A stretch of 64,000 nt of DNA from RUG11237 sp050874665 (GCA_050874665.1 JBNMLC010000001.1:62001-126000); one strand, 5' to 3'. Positions 7,609-17,806 are shown, numbered from the stretch's first letter. The notes: generated from the letters alone by a model not told the origin. Program-made: numbers and translations.

Positions 7609-10338
7609 ATGCAGAAGGTATTGCGAAAGAGGATTATACGTGAATTTAAGACAAATATTGCACGTTATCTGGCACTTGGCTTTCTAATCATTCTAAGTAT
7701 GTATATGGTGGTCAGTATGCTGGGAGCGGCAGAAACAATTATCCGTGGCAGTTTAAAGGCTGATGAAGAAGCAAAGGTAGAGGATGGAGAATTCTCATTA
7801 TTTGTGCCAATGAAGGATAGTGAATGGAAGGAACTAGAAGACAAGGGCATCACACTAGAAAAGATGTTCTTCCTGGATTATACTGTGGAGAATGGCAGGA
7901 CAATCCGATTATTTAAAAACAGGGAAAAGATGAATCAGGTGACTCTAAAGACCGGAAGCATGGCGGCAGCCGAGAATGAAGTGGTTCTGGAACGCAGATA
8001 TGCAGAGGTTCATGAGATTCAGGTCGGTGATACGATTGAGATTGGCGACAGGACGTTTACGGTCACTGGAATCGGTACAGTGCCAGATTATGATTCTGTG
8101 CTGAAATCTCTGGGAGACACCGGATGCGACAGTCAGAATTTCGGCATTGCTTTTGTAGATGCTGATACCTATGCAGACATGCGGAGGGAAGGAAAGAGTG
8201 CAAAATCCGAGGAATATTATTATGCATATCGCTTAAATGACAGCATGACACATGACGAACTGAAGAATGAATTAAAGAATCTTGAATTTGCATCGGATGA
8301 TGTAAATGATACATATTTTCAAGAATACTGGGACAGAACGCTTGGGAAAGAAGATGAAGTTCGAAACGGCATCGATGAATTATTAGAGGGCGCAGAAAAA
8401 CTTCGGGATGGTTTGAAAGAACTAACCAATTATAACGGAAATTTAAGGGACGCAACGGGAACCCTACTCGATTCTTATCTGTCAGAAGCAAATAAAGCAT
8501 TGACTGGACAAAAAGTTGAGACCTTAACCCGGGATAATTTTGAGCAGGTGCTTGAACAACGGATTCAGTCAGAAAGTAGCGCAATGGTAAAGATGTCCAT
8601 GAGAAAGTTACTGTCCGAACTGAAACAACTTAAAAAATATGCAGATGGTGTAGATGAGTATACCGATGGTGTACAGGAAAGTGCAGATGGAGCAGAAAAA
8701 GTCAGTGACGGTGTGCAGGAGTTAAAAGATGATACACAGGATATCATTGATGAAATCTTTGATGCCGATGCCGGCAATCTTTTATCGTTTATCAAAGCAG
8801 AAGATAATGTAAGAATTCAGGCTGCGTCTGGAGACCAGGAGCTGTATCGGAGTGTGGGCATGATTGCAGGCTGCATTATTCTGGTTCTGATTTCTTATGT
8901 ATTATCTGTGTTTGTGGTGCACTCCATTGACAGGGAAAGCTCCGTAATTGGAGCGTTGTATGCTATGGGAGTAAAAAAGAAGGATCTGATGAAGCACTAT
9001 GTTATGTTGCCAACGGTAATTGCAGCAATTTCCGGTATACTTGGAACGGCACTTGCATACAGCGATGCAGGAGTGCGTATACAGATGCAGGACTGTTACA
9101 ACTACTATTCGTTACCGGACTTGAAGGTATTGGTAATGCCATACCTGATTATCTATGGAGTGATTGTTCCGCCGGTCATTTGCTGGATAGTAACTAGCTT
9201 AGTCATCAACAAGCGGTTATCACGTCCGGTACTGACGTTAATTAAAAATGAACAGAAGGTAAGTAAGGGCAGGGATATTAAGCTAAAGGACATGGAGTTT
9301 ATGAAGCTGTTTAAACTTCGTCAGCTTTTAAGGGAGCGTAGGACTGCATTTACGGTTATATTTGGAATGTTTGTCAGCATGTTGATTGCGGTAATGGCAC
9401 TTGAAATTTTTGTTTACTGTGATAATATACGTATACGCTATCCACAAGACACAAAGTATGAATATATGTATACCTATAAATATCCATCAGAAACTCCGCC
9501 AGAAGGGGGATATAAGGCATATGCCAAGACGATGAAAAAATCGATTTATGGATATAATTTTGATATGACTGTGATGGGCATTACAGATGATAATCCGTTC
9601 TTTGACGTCAATTTGGAGGATTCATCCGGCAAGGTAGTAATCAGCTCCTCTATTATGTATAAGTATGGACTGAAAACAGGAGATATCATTACCATGAAAG
9701 ATGAAGAGAATGATAAAAACTACGCCTTTGAAATAAGCAGTGTCACGCAGTATGCACCGGGTTTTATGGTGTTTATGCCATATGATAAGGCTTTAGAGCT
9801 GTTTGGCGAGCAGGAGGATTATTATAATGTAGTGTTTGCAGATCACAATCTGAATATTGAATCCGGACGCTTGTATTCCACAACGACGAAGGCAGATGTG
9901 GAGAAGGCAGCAGGCATCTTTGTGGATCAGATGAAGTCGATGATTGTTATGTTGGGGGCAGTAGCAGTCCTGATTTTTGCAATTGTATTGTATCTGATGA
10001 TGAAGGTTATGATTGACCGGTCAGCATTCAGTATTGCACTGATTAAAATCTTCGGATATCGAAACAAAGAACTTAGGAAGATGTATCTGGACGGAAATTT
10101 CTATGTAGTGGCAATCGGTGCATTTATCGCAGTTCCACTGGCAAAGCTCATCATGGACGCTATTTATGAACCGGCGTTTGTGCCAAATGTGGCCTGCGGA
10201 ATAGACAAATCATTTCCAATATGGATTTATATTGTAGTGTACGCAGTGATTTTTATACTGTATTTCATGATAAACCACTTGCTGGTGCGGCGAATCAGAC
10301 AGATGCTTCCGGCAGAAGTATTAAAGAATCGAGAATAG
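7609..10338 (+). CDS. FtsX-family ABC transporter permease
   Basis: Large (909-residue) partner of the preceding ATPase. A first membrane segment (about 20-45) is followed by a long extracytoplasmic region with an MacB-like core and an Asp/Gly-rich heptad region (about 250-380, repeated DGV/DGA units) that should form a coiled coil. A first FtsX membrane block (about 420-525) and a second (about 780-900) follow, separated by another extracytoplasmic domain. Such mechanotransmission exporters move or extract lipophilic compounds, peptides or antibiotics; the substrate cannot be read from sequence. A terminator closes the unit. Confidence 0.92.
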   Translation: MQKVLRKRIIREFKTNIARYLALGFLIILSMYMVVSMLGAAETIIRGSLKADEEAKVEDGEFSLFVPMKDSEWKELEDKGITLEKMFFLDYTVENGRTIRLFKNREKMNQVTLKTGSMAAAENEVVLERRYAEVHEIQVGDTIEIGDRTFTVTGIGTVPDYDSVLKSLGDTGCDSQNFGIAFVDADTYADMRREGKSAKSEEYYYAYRLNDSMTHDELKNELKNLEFASDDVNDTYFQEYWDRTLGKEDEVRNGIDELLEGAEKLRDGLKELTNYNGNLRDATGTLLDSYLSEANKALTGQKVETLTRDNFEQVLEQRIQSESSAMVKMSMRKLLSELKQLKKYADGVDEYTDGVQESADGAEKVSDGVQELKDDTQDIIDEIFDADAGNLLSFIKAEDNVRIQAASGDQELYRSVGMIAGCIILVLISYVLSVFVVHSIDRESSVIGALYAMGVKKKDLMKHYVMLPTVIAAISGILGTALAYSDAGVRIQMQDCYNYYSLPDLKVLVMPYLIIYGVIVPPVICWIVTSLVINKRLSRPVLTLIKNEQKVSKGRDIKLKDMEFMKLFKLRQLLRERRTAFTVIFGMFVSMLIAVMALEIFVYCDNIRIRYPQDTKYEYMYTYKYPSETPPEGGYKAYAKTMKKSIYGYNFDMTVMGITDDNPFFDVNLEDSSGKVVISSSIMYKYGLKTGDIITMKDEENDKNYAFEISSVTQYAPGFMVFMPYDKALELFGEQEDYYNVVFADHNLNIESGRLYSTTTKADVEKAAGIFVDQMKSMIVMLGAVAVLIFAIVLYLMMKVMIDRSAFSIALIKIFGYRNKELRKMYLDGNFYVVAIGAFIAVPLAKLIMDAIYEPAFVPNVACGIDKSFPIWIYIVVYAVIFILYFMINHLLVRRIRQMLPAEVLKNRE

Positions 10339-10397
10339 ATTTTATCAAGTAAAACAAGTAAAATATGTAAGGTGAGAAAATTTTAAATGAGTTTCAT

Positions 10398-10433
10398 AAG
10401 AGCTATCGGGAAAAACCAGATGGCTCTTATTTT
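10398..10433 (+). terminator. terminator after the ABC operon
   Basis: AAGAGC (10398-10403) pairs with GCTCTT (10423-10428), with an inner GG/CC, followed by ATTTT. Confidence 0.7.
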
Positions 10434-10501
10434 GCGTTGTGAAAATGTATGAGGTGTTATATAATAGGCGATATGAAATACATAGGGAAAGGAAATGCAC
10501 A

Positions 10502-11839
10502 ATGGAAAAAGACAACAATTTTTATGGAACAGAGAAAATAAGTAAAATTATTTTAAAGATTGCACCGCCAGTCATGTTGGCACAACTGATTCAGGCTCTG
10601 TATAATATTGTTGACAGTTTATTTATAGGTAAATATTCTGGAAATGGACTGACCGCCCTGTCGATTATTTACCCAATCCAATTATTAATGATTGCACTTG
10701 GAGTCGGCACAGGAGTAGGAATTAATACAAGTGTTGCTTATTATTTAGGAATGAAAGAGGATAAAAAGGCAGAGGAAACAGCCGGAGTCGGAACCGTGCT
10801 GGGAATTGTTTTATGGCTTTTGTTTGCAGTGATATGCTATTTCTTTATGCCGGGGTATGCAAGAATGTCTACGGATTCACAGGTTGTAATAAATGAGGTA
10901 ATTATTTACGGAAGGATTGTTTGCGTAGCCAGCGTAGGTTTGTTTTTGGAAAGTATCTGGAGTAAGATTTTACAGGCGAATGGTGATATGAAAACTCCCA
11001 TGTATGCACAAATTATTGGGGCAGTGACAAACATAATTTTAGATCCCATTTTGATATTTGGAATGTTTGGAGTGAAGGAATTTGGAATTGCAGGTGCAGC
11101 AATGGCAACGGTAGCAGGACAGATTGTTGCGGCTGTTGTTGTAATGCGAAAGGGCTTTCGTAAATCTCCGGAAGTAAGAAAGTATGCTGGTATTATTAAA
11201 AAGATATATATTTTAGGCATTCCAAATATTTTGATGCAGTCAGCATATACGTTTTATATTTTAGGGTTAAATCTGATTTTAGCAACATTTTCTGATCAGG
11301 CAGTCACAGCACTGGGTTTATATTATAAGTGGCAGACATTTTTCTTTATTCCACTGGGGGCATTACAGACTTGTATTGTACCTGTGATTAGTTATAATTA
11401 TGCAGCAGCCAGAATAGACAGATGCAAAAAGACTCTTTCTACGGCACTTATCTGGGGCATCGCACTTATGTTGATAGGAACGGTATGTTTTGAACTGATA
11501 CCGGCACAGATGCTTGCTGTATTTACAAGTGATACCAGGGTGATAGAAATTGGCAGTATTGGTTTTCGAATCATAGGAATTAGCTTTATTCCTATGGTAA
11601 CGTCATTGATTTTTCCCGTATTTTTTCAGGCCATTGGTTATGCTGTGAAAAGCTCTGTACTTACGATAGTCCGTACCGTGGTTCTTTTTGTGCCGCTGGG
11701 TTTTATTTTTTCAAGACTGGGACTTCAATATTTCTGGTTGACGTTTCCGATTACAGAATTGGTAACTTCTCTTTTGGGAGGGGCATTTTATAAGCAATTT
11801 TTGCAAGGGGAAACAGAAAGAAGGAATATAAATGGATAG
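10502..11839 (+). CDS. MATE-family efflux transporter
   Basis: Multidrug/toxin extrusion antiporter of the inner membrane, using a Na+ or H+ gradient. The protein (445 residues from ATG 10502) has about 12 membrane segments in two homologous halves. The first half opens with ILKIAPPVMLAQLIQALYNIVDSLFIGKYSGNGLTALSI, the standard MATE opening. ATG 10502 follows AAAGGA and aligns with family starts; the longer reading from 10439 adds 21 charged residues and lacks a ribosome binding site. Substrate unknown. Confidence 0.93.
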   Translation: MEKDNNFYGTEKISKIILKIAPPVMLAQLIQALYNIVDSLFIGKYSGNGLTALSIIYPIQLLMIALGVGTGVGINTSVAYYLGMKEDKKAEETAGVGTVLGIVLWLLFAVICYFFMPGYARMSTDSQVVINEVIIYGRIVCVASVGLFLESIWSKILQANGDMKTPMYAQIIGAVTNIILDPILIFGMFGVKEFGIAGAAMATVAGQIVAAVVVMRKGFRKSPEVRKYAGIIKKIYILGIPNILMQSAYTFYILGLNLILATFSDQAVTALGLYYKWQTFFFIPLGALQTCIVPVISYNYAAARIDRCKKTLSTALIWGIALMLIGTVCFELIPAQMLAVFTSDTRVIEIGSIGFRIIGISFIPMVTSLIFPVFFQAIGYAVKSSVLTIVRTVVLFVPLGFIFSRLGLQYFWLTFPITELVTSLLGGAFYKQFLQGETERRNING

Positions 11840-12204
11840 GTTACCTTAAATCGTGCTACGGGAGTTGTACTTGCAGTGTCAGGAGATGCAATATTTATTG
11901 CAAATAGTTTAAAATGATGCAGGTGCACTATGTGGGGAGAAAGGAAAAACAAGTGAAAATTGCAAGATTATTGTGTACATTTCCTAAAACCTGTGGTATG
12001 ATATAATAGATTGTTGGGTAAAAGCACCAATTCTGCTTTGCAACAGACATTGGAATTGCAAAGTGAAAGAATTTGCCTAAAGGATAATTAAGAAGAAAGG
12101 GGTTTGGAGAGCAGAGATTCATGTTAGGGAGGAGTCGCGGGTAGAGAGTGTAGTCAAGAAAACTGTTGTCTTTTTGGAGAAAGAACAAGAACGGGGGAAG
12201 GAAT
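11840..12204. other. intergenic region before the first chemoreceptor
   Basis: 365 bases without a convincing gene. It holds a promoter candidate, TGTACA (11974-11979), 17 bases, TATGAT (11997-12002), followed at once by TATAAT. Downstream is an 8-bp perfect inverted repeat, CTTTGCAA (12036-12043) with TTGCAAAG (12056-12063), in the presumed leader. The rest is unexplained. Confidence 0.5.
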
Positions 12205-13722
12205 ATGGAACAAAAAGGTACAATTGAGAAAGTGGAACGAAAATACAATAATAGGAGTAATCAGATAGCAAAGGTCAATAAGACTACGATTATCAGTTTG
12301 ACATTTATTGAATTGTTATTAATATTAGCAATGGTGATACAAACCTTTGTATATGAAACAGCCTTTGGAAAACTTGGCATAGGACCAATACTGATATTAA
12401 TAGGGGGCGTGGTTGTGAACTGGGTATGCTATCTGAAAGACCACAAAAGTGATAAACTGAGATATTATATGTTTTGGGGCTTTATAATCAGTTGGATATA
12501 TTTGATGGTATTAGGCACGAATGTTATGGTTAGCTTTTACGTGTATCCGCTGGTTATTGCCACGATTTTATATCATGACAGTAAAATGGAAAGAATGCTG
12601 TTCTACACTATCCTGGGTGCTACCGTGATTCGAGCGATAATGTGGCTTATAAATGGCCAGTTATTTGGCGGTGATGCGGTTTCGCTTATCAGTATCATTG
12701 TTCATTTAGAAATTATAATTGTATTACATACCATTGCAAAACTTTCGGGAGTATTTACGGAAGATATGCTTGGCTCAGTTCAGGATGAGCAGAAGGCTCA
12801 GGATATTATGCTTAAAGAAGTATTGGATATTTCTGAAAATGTGCAGCAGGAAGTAAACGAAATGTATGAGCTTGTGGAACATTTGAAAAATGATGCAAGT
12901 CTTGTGCATGATTCTATCGAGGATATTTCAGGGAGAACCCAGAATACTGTGAACAGTGTGAACGAACAGAGTCAGATGACCCAGAGAATCAATGAGGATA
13001 TTGAAGATACTGCGGAGAATGCAAAGATTATGGTGGAAGCGGCTACCATGTCTTCGAAATTGTTGGAAGAAAACATGCTGGTAATTGATGCTATTCGAAA
13101 AGATGCGGATTCCATCAATGAAACAAACAGCCGGGTGGCAGAGTCTATGGAAGACTTGCAGAAAAAGGCGAAGGAAGTACATCAGATTACAGAAGTTATC
13201 TTTTCAATTTCGAGTCAGACAAATTTGCTGGCCTTAAATGCATCGATTGAAAGTGCAAGAGCTGGAGAAGCAGGAAGAGGTTTTGCAGTTGTTGCAAATC
13301 AGATTCGGGATTTGGCAGAAGAAACAAGAAAGTCTACAGAGCAGATAGCTAATATTGTGGCAGAGCTGAATGAAAATGCTCAGGAAGCAACTGACATTGT
13401 GAAACAATCCATTGCCGGAATGGAAGCACAAAATGAAAAAGTGGCAGAAGCCTCCGACGGATTTGGCGAGGTTCAGAACCATATTACCACGTTGACACAA
13501 CGTGTAGAAAATATCAATGAGAGAATAGGTAATTTAGTATATTCTAACAATACAATCATAGATAACATTAATCAGTTATCGGATAGTAGTGCATCCGTTT
13601 CGGAAAGTGCAAAAGAAGTGGAAGTGCGAAGCCTTGAAAATCAGACAGAGGCAGAACGTGCAAAAGAGCTGCTTGGAGAAATGAAGTTATTGGTACAGAA
13701 ATTGGAAAAATACAACAAATAA
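12205..13722 (+). CDS. methyl-accepting chemotaxis protein without HAMP domain
   Basis: Chemoreceptor of 505 residues from ATG 12205, which follows GGGGGAAGGA. The N-terminal ~180 residues hold about six membrane segments with almost no extracellular domain, so it probably senses something in or near the membrane. No HAMP linker is visible: the membrane part passes straight into the helical signalling domain. The kinase-control hairpin is clear (ISSQTNLLALNASIESARAGEAGRGFAVVA). There is no C-terminal CheR-binding pentapeptide. A paralogue with the same layout lies at 31376. No cheA, cheW or flagellar gene is in the window. Confidence 0.93.
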   Translation: MEQKGTIEKVERKYNNRSNQIAKVNKTTIISLTFIELLLILAMVIQTFVYETAFGKLGIGPILILIGGVVVNWVCYLKDHKSDKLRYYMFWGFIISWIYLMVLGTNVMVSFYVYPLVIATILYHDSKMERMLFYTILGATVIRAIMWLINGQLFGGDAVSLISIIVHLEIIIVLHTIAKLSGVFTEDMLGSVQDEQKAQDIMLKEVLDISENVQQEVNEMYELVEHLKNDASLVHDSIEDISGRTQNTVNSVNEQSQMTQRINEDIEDTAENAKIMVEAATMSSKLLEENMLVIDAIRKDADSINETNSRVAESMEDLQKKAKEVHQITEVIFSISSQTNLLALNASIESARAGEAGRGFAVVANQIRDLAEETRKSTEQIANIVAELNENAQEATDIVKQSIAGMEAQNEKVAEASDGFGEVQNHITTLTQRVENINERIGNLVYSNNTIIDNINQLSDSSASVSESAKEVEVRSLENQTEAERAKELLGEMKLLVQKLEKYNK

Positions 13723-13735
13723 ATAAAAGAAGGTT

Positions 13736-13770
13736 AGGAATTGGTGGCATGGCATCAATTCCTTTCTTTA
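13736..13770 (+). terminator. terminator after the first chemoreceptor
   Basis: AGGAATTGGTG pairs with CATCAATTCCT (one G-U pair) around GCATGG, then TTCTTTA. Confidence 0.75.
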
Positions 13771-13949
13771 CTTTATAGAAAGTCCTTTGGAATTATCCTG
13801 ATAAAGTAAAAACGCTTCGCTTAGATGCCCATGCTTTTGCAGAAAGTTTTGATTATCAATTTTTAGAGTTTGTGATTTTATGTTATAATAGCTTTGCAAA
13901 TGATATGAAAGTGAAAACGTATAAAACATAATTGAGAAAGGAAAAGAAC

Positions 13950-15650
13950 ATGAAACATACAGAACTAAGGGACATTTTACATAAAATTGACCATAAAGGC
14001 TATCCTGCCTATAAGGATATCAGAGGACGTTATGATTTTGCGGAATACACCTTATCCATTGACCATGTGCAGGGAGATCCTTTTGCATCACCCTCGAAAG
14101 TAAGCGTTGTTCTGTCCGGAAAAAGAGCCGGGTTTCCGGAAAACTTGTGGAAGGAGAAATGTCGAAGAATCGCATTGCAGGACTATTTATTACGTCAATT
14201 TGGAAAAAGAATTGAGAAAGTATCCTTTAAAGCGAAAGGCTCCGGAAAAAGTGGACTGATGTCAGTGAGCCGCCCGGGGCAAGAGGTGTTAAGCAGAAGT
14301 GCATGTGAAATTAATCCGGATTCCGGTGATATTCTTCTTCGTATGGAAATCGGTTTCCCTGCAAACGGGCGTACCGTAAATTCCAGAGAATTAGAAAAAA
14401 TTCTATTTGAATTTCTTCCGGAATGTGTAAAAAATGCCCTATTTTATAAGGCACTGTTGACAAAAGAAGTTACAGAATGGGTGAATCTGGCAAGTGACCA
14501 GCAGTATATTAGAAAACAGCTAAAAGAACTCGGCTTGATTGCATTTGTGGCAAACCATGCTATACTTCCAAGAGAATCGGGAGTATCAGGAAAACCCTTA
14601 CGGCAGGCGGTAGAGTTTTATTCGCCAAAATCTTTAGAAGTTACCATGAATCTTCCGTTTGGAGGAAGTATCAAGGGAATGGGAATTAAAAAGGGAATTA
14701 CGCTGATTGTGGGTGGCGGTTATCATGGAAAATCTACGCTGTTAAAAGCTTTGGAAGCAGGTGTGTATAATCATATTCCGGGAGATGGCAGAGAATATGT
14801 AATTACAGATGATGCAGCGGTGAAGCTTCGTGCGGAGGACGGAAGAAGTATACAAAAAGTGGATATTTCCATGTTTATTAATAACCTGCCTAACGGAAAG
14901 GATACGAAAGCCTTTGTTACAGAAGATGCAAGTGGAAGCACGTCACAGGCAGCAAACGTAATCGAAGCTATGGAAGCAGGGGCTAATGTTTTCCTAATTG
15001 ATGAGGATACCAGTGCCACTAATTTTATGATTAGAGATGAATTAATGCAGCGGGTGGTACACCGAGATGCAGAACCGATTGTACCATTTATTGACAGAGT
15101 GGAGGAATTGTATCATAATTTTGGGATTTCTACCATTCTTGTGGCGGGAAGCTCAGGTTCTTATTTCCATAAGGCAGACTGCATTTTACAGATGGATCGT
15201 TATGAGCCGCTGGAAATTACCAAATTTGCAAAAAAACAGGCAAAAGAGTTTCCATTGACAGATAACGTGATTCCCAAACAGCAGCAAGTTGATTTTGCAA
15301 GAAAAGTCTTAGAGGACAAGAGTTTCCGTGATGATCGTATAAAAATAAAAACTATGGGACTTGATTCAATTGTAGTTCAGCGGGAAGTTATTGATGTAAG
15401 ATATGTAGAACAATTAGTGGATACAGAGCAGCTTGCAGCTTTAGGGTATATAATGAAGTATATATATACGAACCTTGTTGATGGGAAAAAGGATCTGCAG
15501 CAGTTGGTTGAGCTGGTTTATGACATCATAGAAAAAGGTGGAATGGCAAAAATTTGTGGTGGAAGTTATCTGCCTTGTAATTTTGCTATGGTACGCAGAC
15601 AAGAAATCTATTCCTGTATCAACCGTTATCGAAGATTAAAATTACAATAA
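13950..15650 (+). CDS. predicted ATPase of the ABC class
   Basis: Matches a widespread family of cytoplasmic ABC-class ATPases (566 residues from ATG 13950) with no membrane segment and no established role. The P-loop is GGGYHGKSTLLKALEAGVYNHIPGDG, with His in the place where most P-loops have Ser or Gly. Other conserved parts are TEDASGSTSQAANVIEAMEAGANVFLIDEDTSATNFMIRD (the ABC signature/Walker B region) and ILVAGSSGSYF. The chosen ATG follows GAAAGGAAAAG; the TTG at 13932 adds six residues without support. The next gene follows after 17 bases. Confidence 0.88.
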   Translation: MKHTELRDILHKIDHKGYPAYKDIRGRYDFAEYTLSIDHVQGDPFASPSKVSVVLSGKRAGFPENLWKEKCRRIALQDYLLRQFGKRIEKVSFKAKGSGKSGLMSVSRPGQEVLSRSACEINPDSGDILLRMEIGFPANGRTVNSRELEKILFEFLPECVKNALFYKALLTKEVTEWVNLASDQQYIRKQLKELGLIAFVANHAILPRESGVSGKPLRQAVEFYSPKSLEVTMNLPFGGSIKGMGIKKGITLIVGGGYHGKSTLLKALEAGVYNHIPGDGREYVITDDAAVKLRAEDGRSIQKVDISMFINNLPNGKDTKAFVTEDASGSTSQAANVIEAMEAGANVFLIDEDTSATNFMIRDELMQRVVHRDAEPIVPFIDRVEELYHNFGISTILVAGSSGSYFHKADCILQMDRYEPLEITKFAKKQAKEFPLTDNVIPKQQQVDFARKVLEDKSFRDDRIKIKTMGLDSIVVQREVIDVRYVEQLVDTEQLAALGYIMKYIYTNLVDGKKDLQQLVELVYDIIEKGGMAKICGGSYLPCNFAMVRRQEIYSCINRYRRLKLQ

Positions 15651-15667
15651 AGGTGGGAAAAGATAAT

Positions 15668-16333
15668 ATGAAGGCACAAAGAAAACAGTATAGGATAGGA
15701 GTTATTTTAGATGTACTGCTTGTTATGCTTGGATGTCTTGGAAGTTATATAGAAATTCATGATAATACAGTTGCTATGTTGACTTATTATACAACGGACA
15801 GTAATATACTTATGGCAGCAGCCTGTATGTTGGATATCTATTATCAGATAAAGGTACAACAGGGAAAGGCTGCACCCAAATGGATAAAAAAAGTAAAGTT
15901 TTGTGGAGTATGCTGCATGACGATAACTTTTCTTGTAGTATTTTGCGTGTTGGCCCCTCAGGGCGGTGTGATAGGATATTATCGTATTTTCTTTGAAGGA
16001 GCTTTGAAATATCAGCACTTTCTGTGTCCATTGCTTGCATTGCTTACCTTTTTTGCGGTAGACAGCAAACAGGAAATGATAGATAAAACTACGGTAACAT
16101 TTGCGCTGATTCCAACGGCTTGTTATGCTGTTGCAGCTACCATAGGAAATATTATTAAGGTGATGCATGGACCGTATCCGTTCCTGTATGTGTATGAACA
16201 GCCGGTATATATGTCCGTATTATGGGCAATTGTAATTTTGGGTATGGCATATGTGATTAGCTGGGGGCTTTGGAAGATAAATCATAAAGTGTATGAACTT
16301 TCTGGCATTTTTAGTATGGTATCAGAAGAATAA
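15668..16333 (+). CDS. six-span membrane protein, Pr6Pr/AIG1-like
   Basis: A 221-residue protein with about six membrane segments. It resembles bacterial Pr6Pr-type proteins related to eukaryotic FAR-17a/AIG1 (ADTRP) hydrolases. Two features fit that group: the Thr-Asp-Ser-Asn stretch in TYYTTDSNILM (about residue 45) and a membrane His in LKYQHFLCPLL (about residue 120), which correspond to the Thr and His thought to be catalytic in the eukaryotic relatives. Function in bacteria is unknown. ATG 15668 is preferred over GTG 15653, because AAAGGTGGG overlaps the latter. Confidence 0.6.
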   Translation: MKAQRKQYRIGVILDVLLVMLGCLGSYIEIHDNTVAMLTYYTTDSNILMAAACMLDIYYQIKVQQGKAAPKWIKKVKFCGVCCMTITFLVVFCVLAPQGGVIGYYRIFFEGALKYQHFLCPLLALLTFFAVDSKQEMIDKTTVTFALIPTACYAVAATIGNIIKVMHGPYPFLYVYEQPVYMSVLWAIVILGMAYVISWGLWKINHKVYELSGIFSMVSEE

Positions 16334-16353
16334 AAAGAAATGGGAGAAGCAGA

Positions 16354-16755
16354 ATGGAAACAAATCATGCAAAGTTGATATATCATTTGAAAGATGTAAA
16401 AAAAGAAGAAAAGATTCTAAGACTTTGTAAGCAGTTGGGTATTACTACAAGAAAAATAAAACGGAGTGACGAGAATGTTTCACTGGGTACGTTGGCGGGA
16501 ATTTTCGTTGGAACGGCAATGCAACCGACAAGAAAGGCTCCAAAGGATTATGAAATGCCGGAACTTTTCATTTTTACAGGTATGGAAGAGAGGAAATTAG
16601 ATGAATTTCTTGCAGAATACAGGAAACAGGGAATAGAACCTGTAAGCTTGAAAGCAATAGTTACGCAACATAATATTTGCTGGAGTGTGTATCAGTTGGC
16701 GGCAGAGCTTATAAAAGAGCGAACCGCAATTTTAATGCGACAGCCACCGCATTAG
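16354..16755 (+). CDS. DUF3783 domain protein
   Basis: A 133-residue soluble protein matching the clostridial DUF3783 family: a small alpha/beta domain with a conserved ELFIFTGMEERKLDEFLAEYRK stretch in its second half. No catalytic motif stands out and the function is unknown. It lies 20 bases after the Pr6Pr-like gene and 29 bases before the MerR regulator. Confidence 0.75.
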   Translation: METNHAKLIYHLKDVKKEEKILRLCKQLGITTRKIKRSDENVSLGTLAGIFVGTAMQPTRKAPKDYEMPELFIFTGMEERKLDEFLAEYRKQGIEPVSLKAIVTQHNICWSVYQLAAELIKERTAILMRQPPH

Positions 16756-16784
16756 AGCATCATAAAAATAAGGGGGAAGTAAAA

Positions 16785-17591
16785 ATGGATAAGAGGTTTT
16801 CGATACATGAGGTTGCAGAATTATTGGGAATTTCTACGGATGCAATCAGATTATATGAGAAAAGTGGACTTGTGACACCTCTTCGGAATGAAAGAAATGG
16901 TTATCGTTATTATAATGGCGAGCAGATACAGCAGATTATGGGGATTTCCCTGTATCGAAAATTAAATGTAGGAATAGCAGAAATCAGAGAAATGTTAAAA
17001 GTAGCGGATTTTACTACGATGGTATCCGCTTTTGATGGATGGATTGAGAAAAGAGAAGAAGAGATTAAAATTCAGCAGAATCGTTTGGATAAACTTAAAG
17101 TGATGAAAACGCATATGGCAGAAATACAAAGGGGAGTGGGAGAATACTGCGTAAAAGAGCTTCCGGGGCGCTATATCAAGCAAATTAATACCACTGGTGT
17201 ATGGGAATATGAGAAATTGAAGGAAATTATCAGTACAGATTTATTTTCTTTTGGAAATATTGGATATACACTGAAACATACGAAAGATGGGAAAGACGAG
17301 AAAGACGAAATAGAAGCGTTTGAATTTTCAATTCGTGAACCGATGATGGAATTGTGTATGGAACAGATAAAAAAAGAAGATATGATATTTCGGGCGAAAT
17401 GTAATTGTATTTACACAGTCCTTATGGAACAGGGCTATGAAAAAATGCAGTGGGATTTTGAAGCACTATTTTCTTATGCTGAAAAGAACGGGTATCATTG
17501 CACCGGTGAAGTATTTGTTTTTTATGTATATAGTCTGCTGGGAGAAAAACAAAAAGTTAACTATTACGAAATCTATGTTCCGATTTTATAA
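16785..17591 (+). CDS. MerR-family regulator with GyrI-like effector domain
   Basis: Transcription activator that twists promoters having an overlong spacer. The N-terminal winged helix (FSIHEVAELLGISTDAIRLYEKSGLVTPLRNERNGYRYY, residues 4-42) is textbook MerR. A coiled-coil dimerisation helix (about 75-115) follows, then a ~150-residue C-terminal domain ending NYYEIYVPIL, like the GyrI-like drug-binding domain of BmrR-type sensors. The chosen ATG 16785 follows AGGGGGAAG; the reading from 16677 overlaps the previous gene. A MerR-type promoter lies 22 bases after the stop. Confidence 0.92.
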   Translation: MDKRFSIHEVAELLGISTDAIRLYEKSGLVTPLRNERNGYRYYNGEQIQQIMGISLYRKLNVGIAEIREMLKVADFTTMVSAFDGWIEKREEEIKIQQNRLDKLKVMKTHMAEIQRGVGEYCVKELPGRYIKQINTTGVWEYEKLKEIISTDLFSFGNIGYTLKHTKDGKDEKDEIEAFEFSIREPMMELCMEQIKKEDMIFRAKCNCIYTVLMEQGYEKMQWDFEALFSYAEKNGYHCTGEVFVFYVYSLLGEKQKVNYYEIYVPIL

Positions 17592-17612
17592 AATTTTACG
17601 CAATAAAAAATG

Positions 17613-17643
17613 TTGACTTTGGACTTACACCAACCTTTATACT
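17613..17643 (+). promoter_or_regulatory. MerR-type promoter with 19-bp spacer
   Basis: TTGACT (17613-17618) and TATACT (17638-17643) are exactly 19 bases apart, the long spacing that MerR proteins correct. The spacer contains an imperfect dyad, TTGG-ACTTACA-CCAA. It is very likely the site of the adjacent MerR protein, but only a short stretch with a terminator follows, so its proper target gene is not evident. Confidence 0.7.
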
Positions 17644-17694
17644 AGATTTAGAAGTTATGAGTAAAACTAAATTTAGATAAATCTCCCAAACCCA

Positions 17695-17732
17695 AAAAAG
17701 TCGGTGGAACTGTTCTGGTTCTGCCGATTTTT
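17695..17732 (+). terminator. terminator downstream of the MerR-type promoter
   Basis: TCGG-TG-GAAC pairs with GTTC-TG-CCGA, flanked by an A-run before and TTTTTG after. It would stop transcripts started at the MerR-type promoter after about 80 bases. Confidence 0.7.
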
Positions 17733-17806
17733 GTTTGCTGTATGAAAGTATGCCATGATGCGAACCGCCGTAGGCAGAGAATCTCACAAGCATGTGCGTT
17801 AGATAC

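Noticed and set aside
11840..12204. Possible riboswitch before the first chemoreceptor
   Set aside because: Only one clear 8-bp inverted repeat; no known aptamer pattern recognised.
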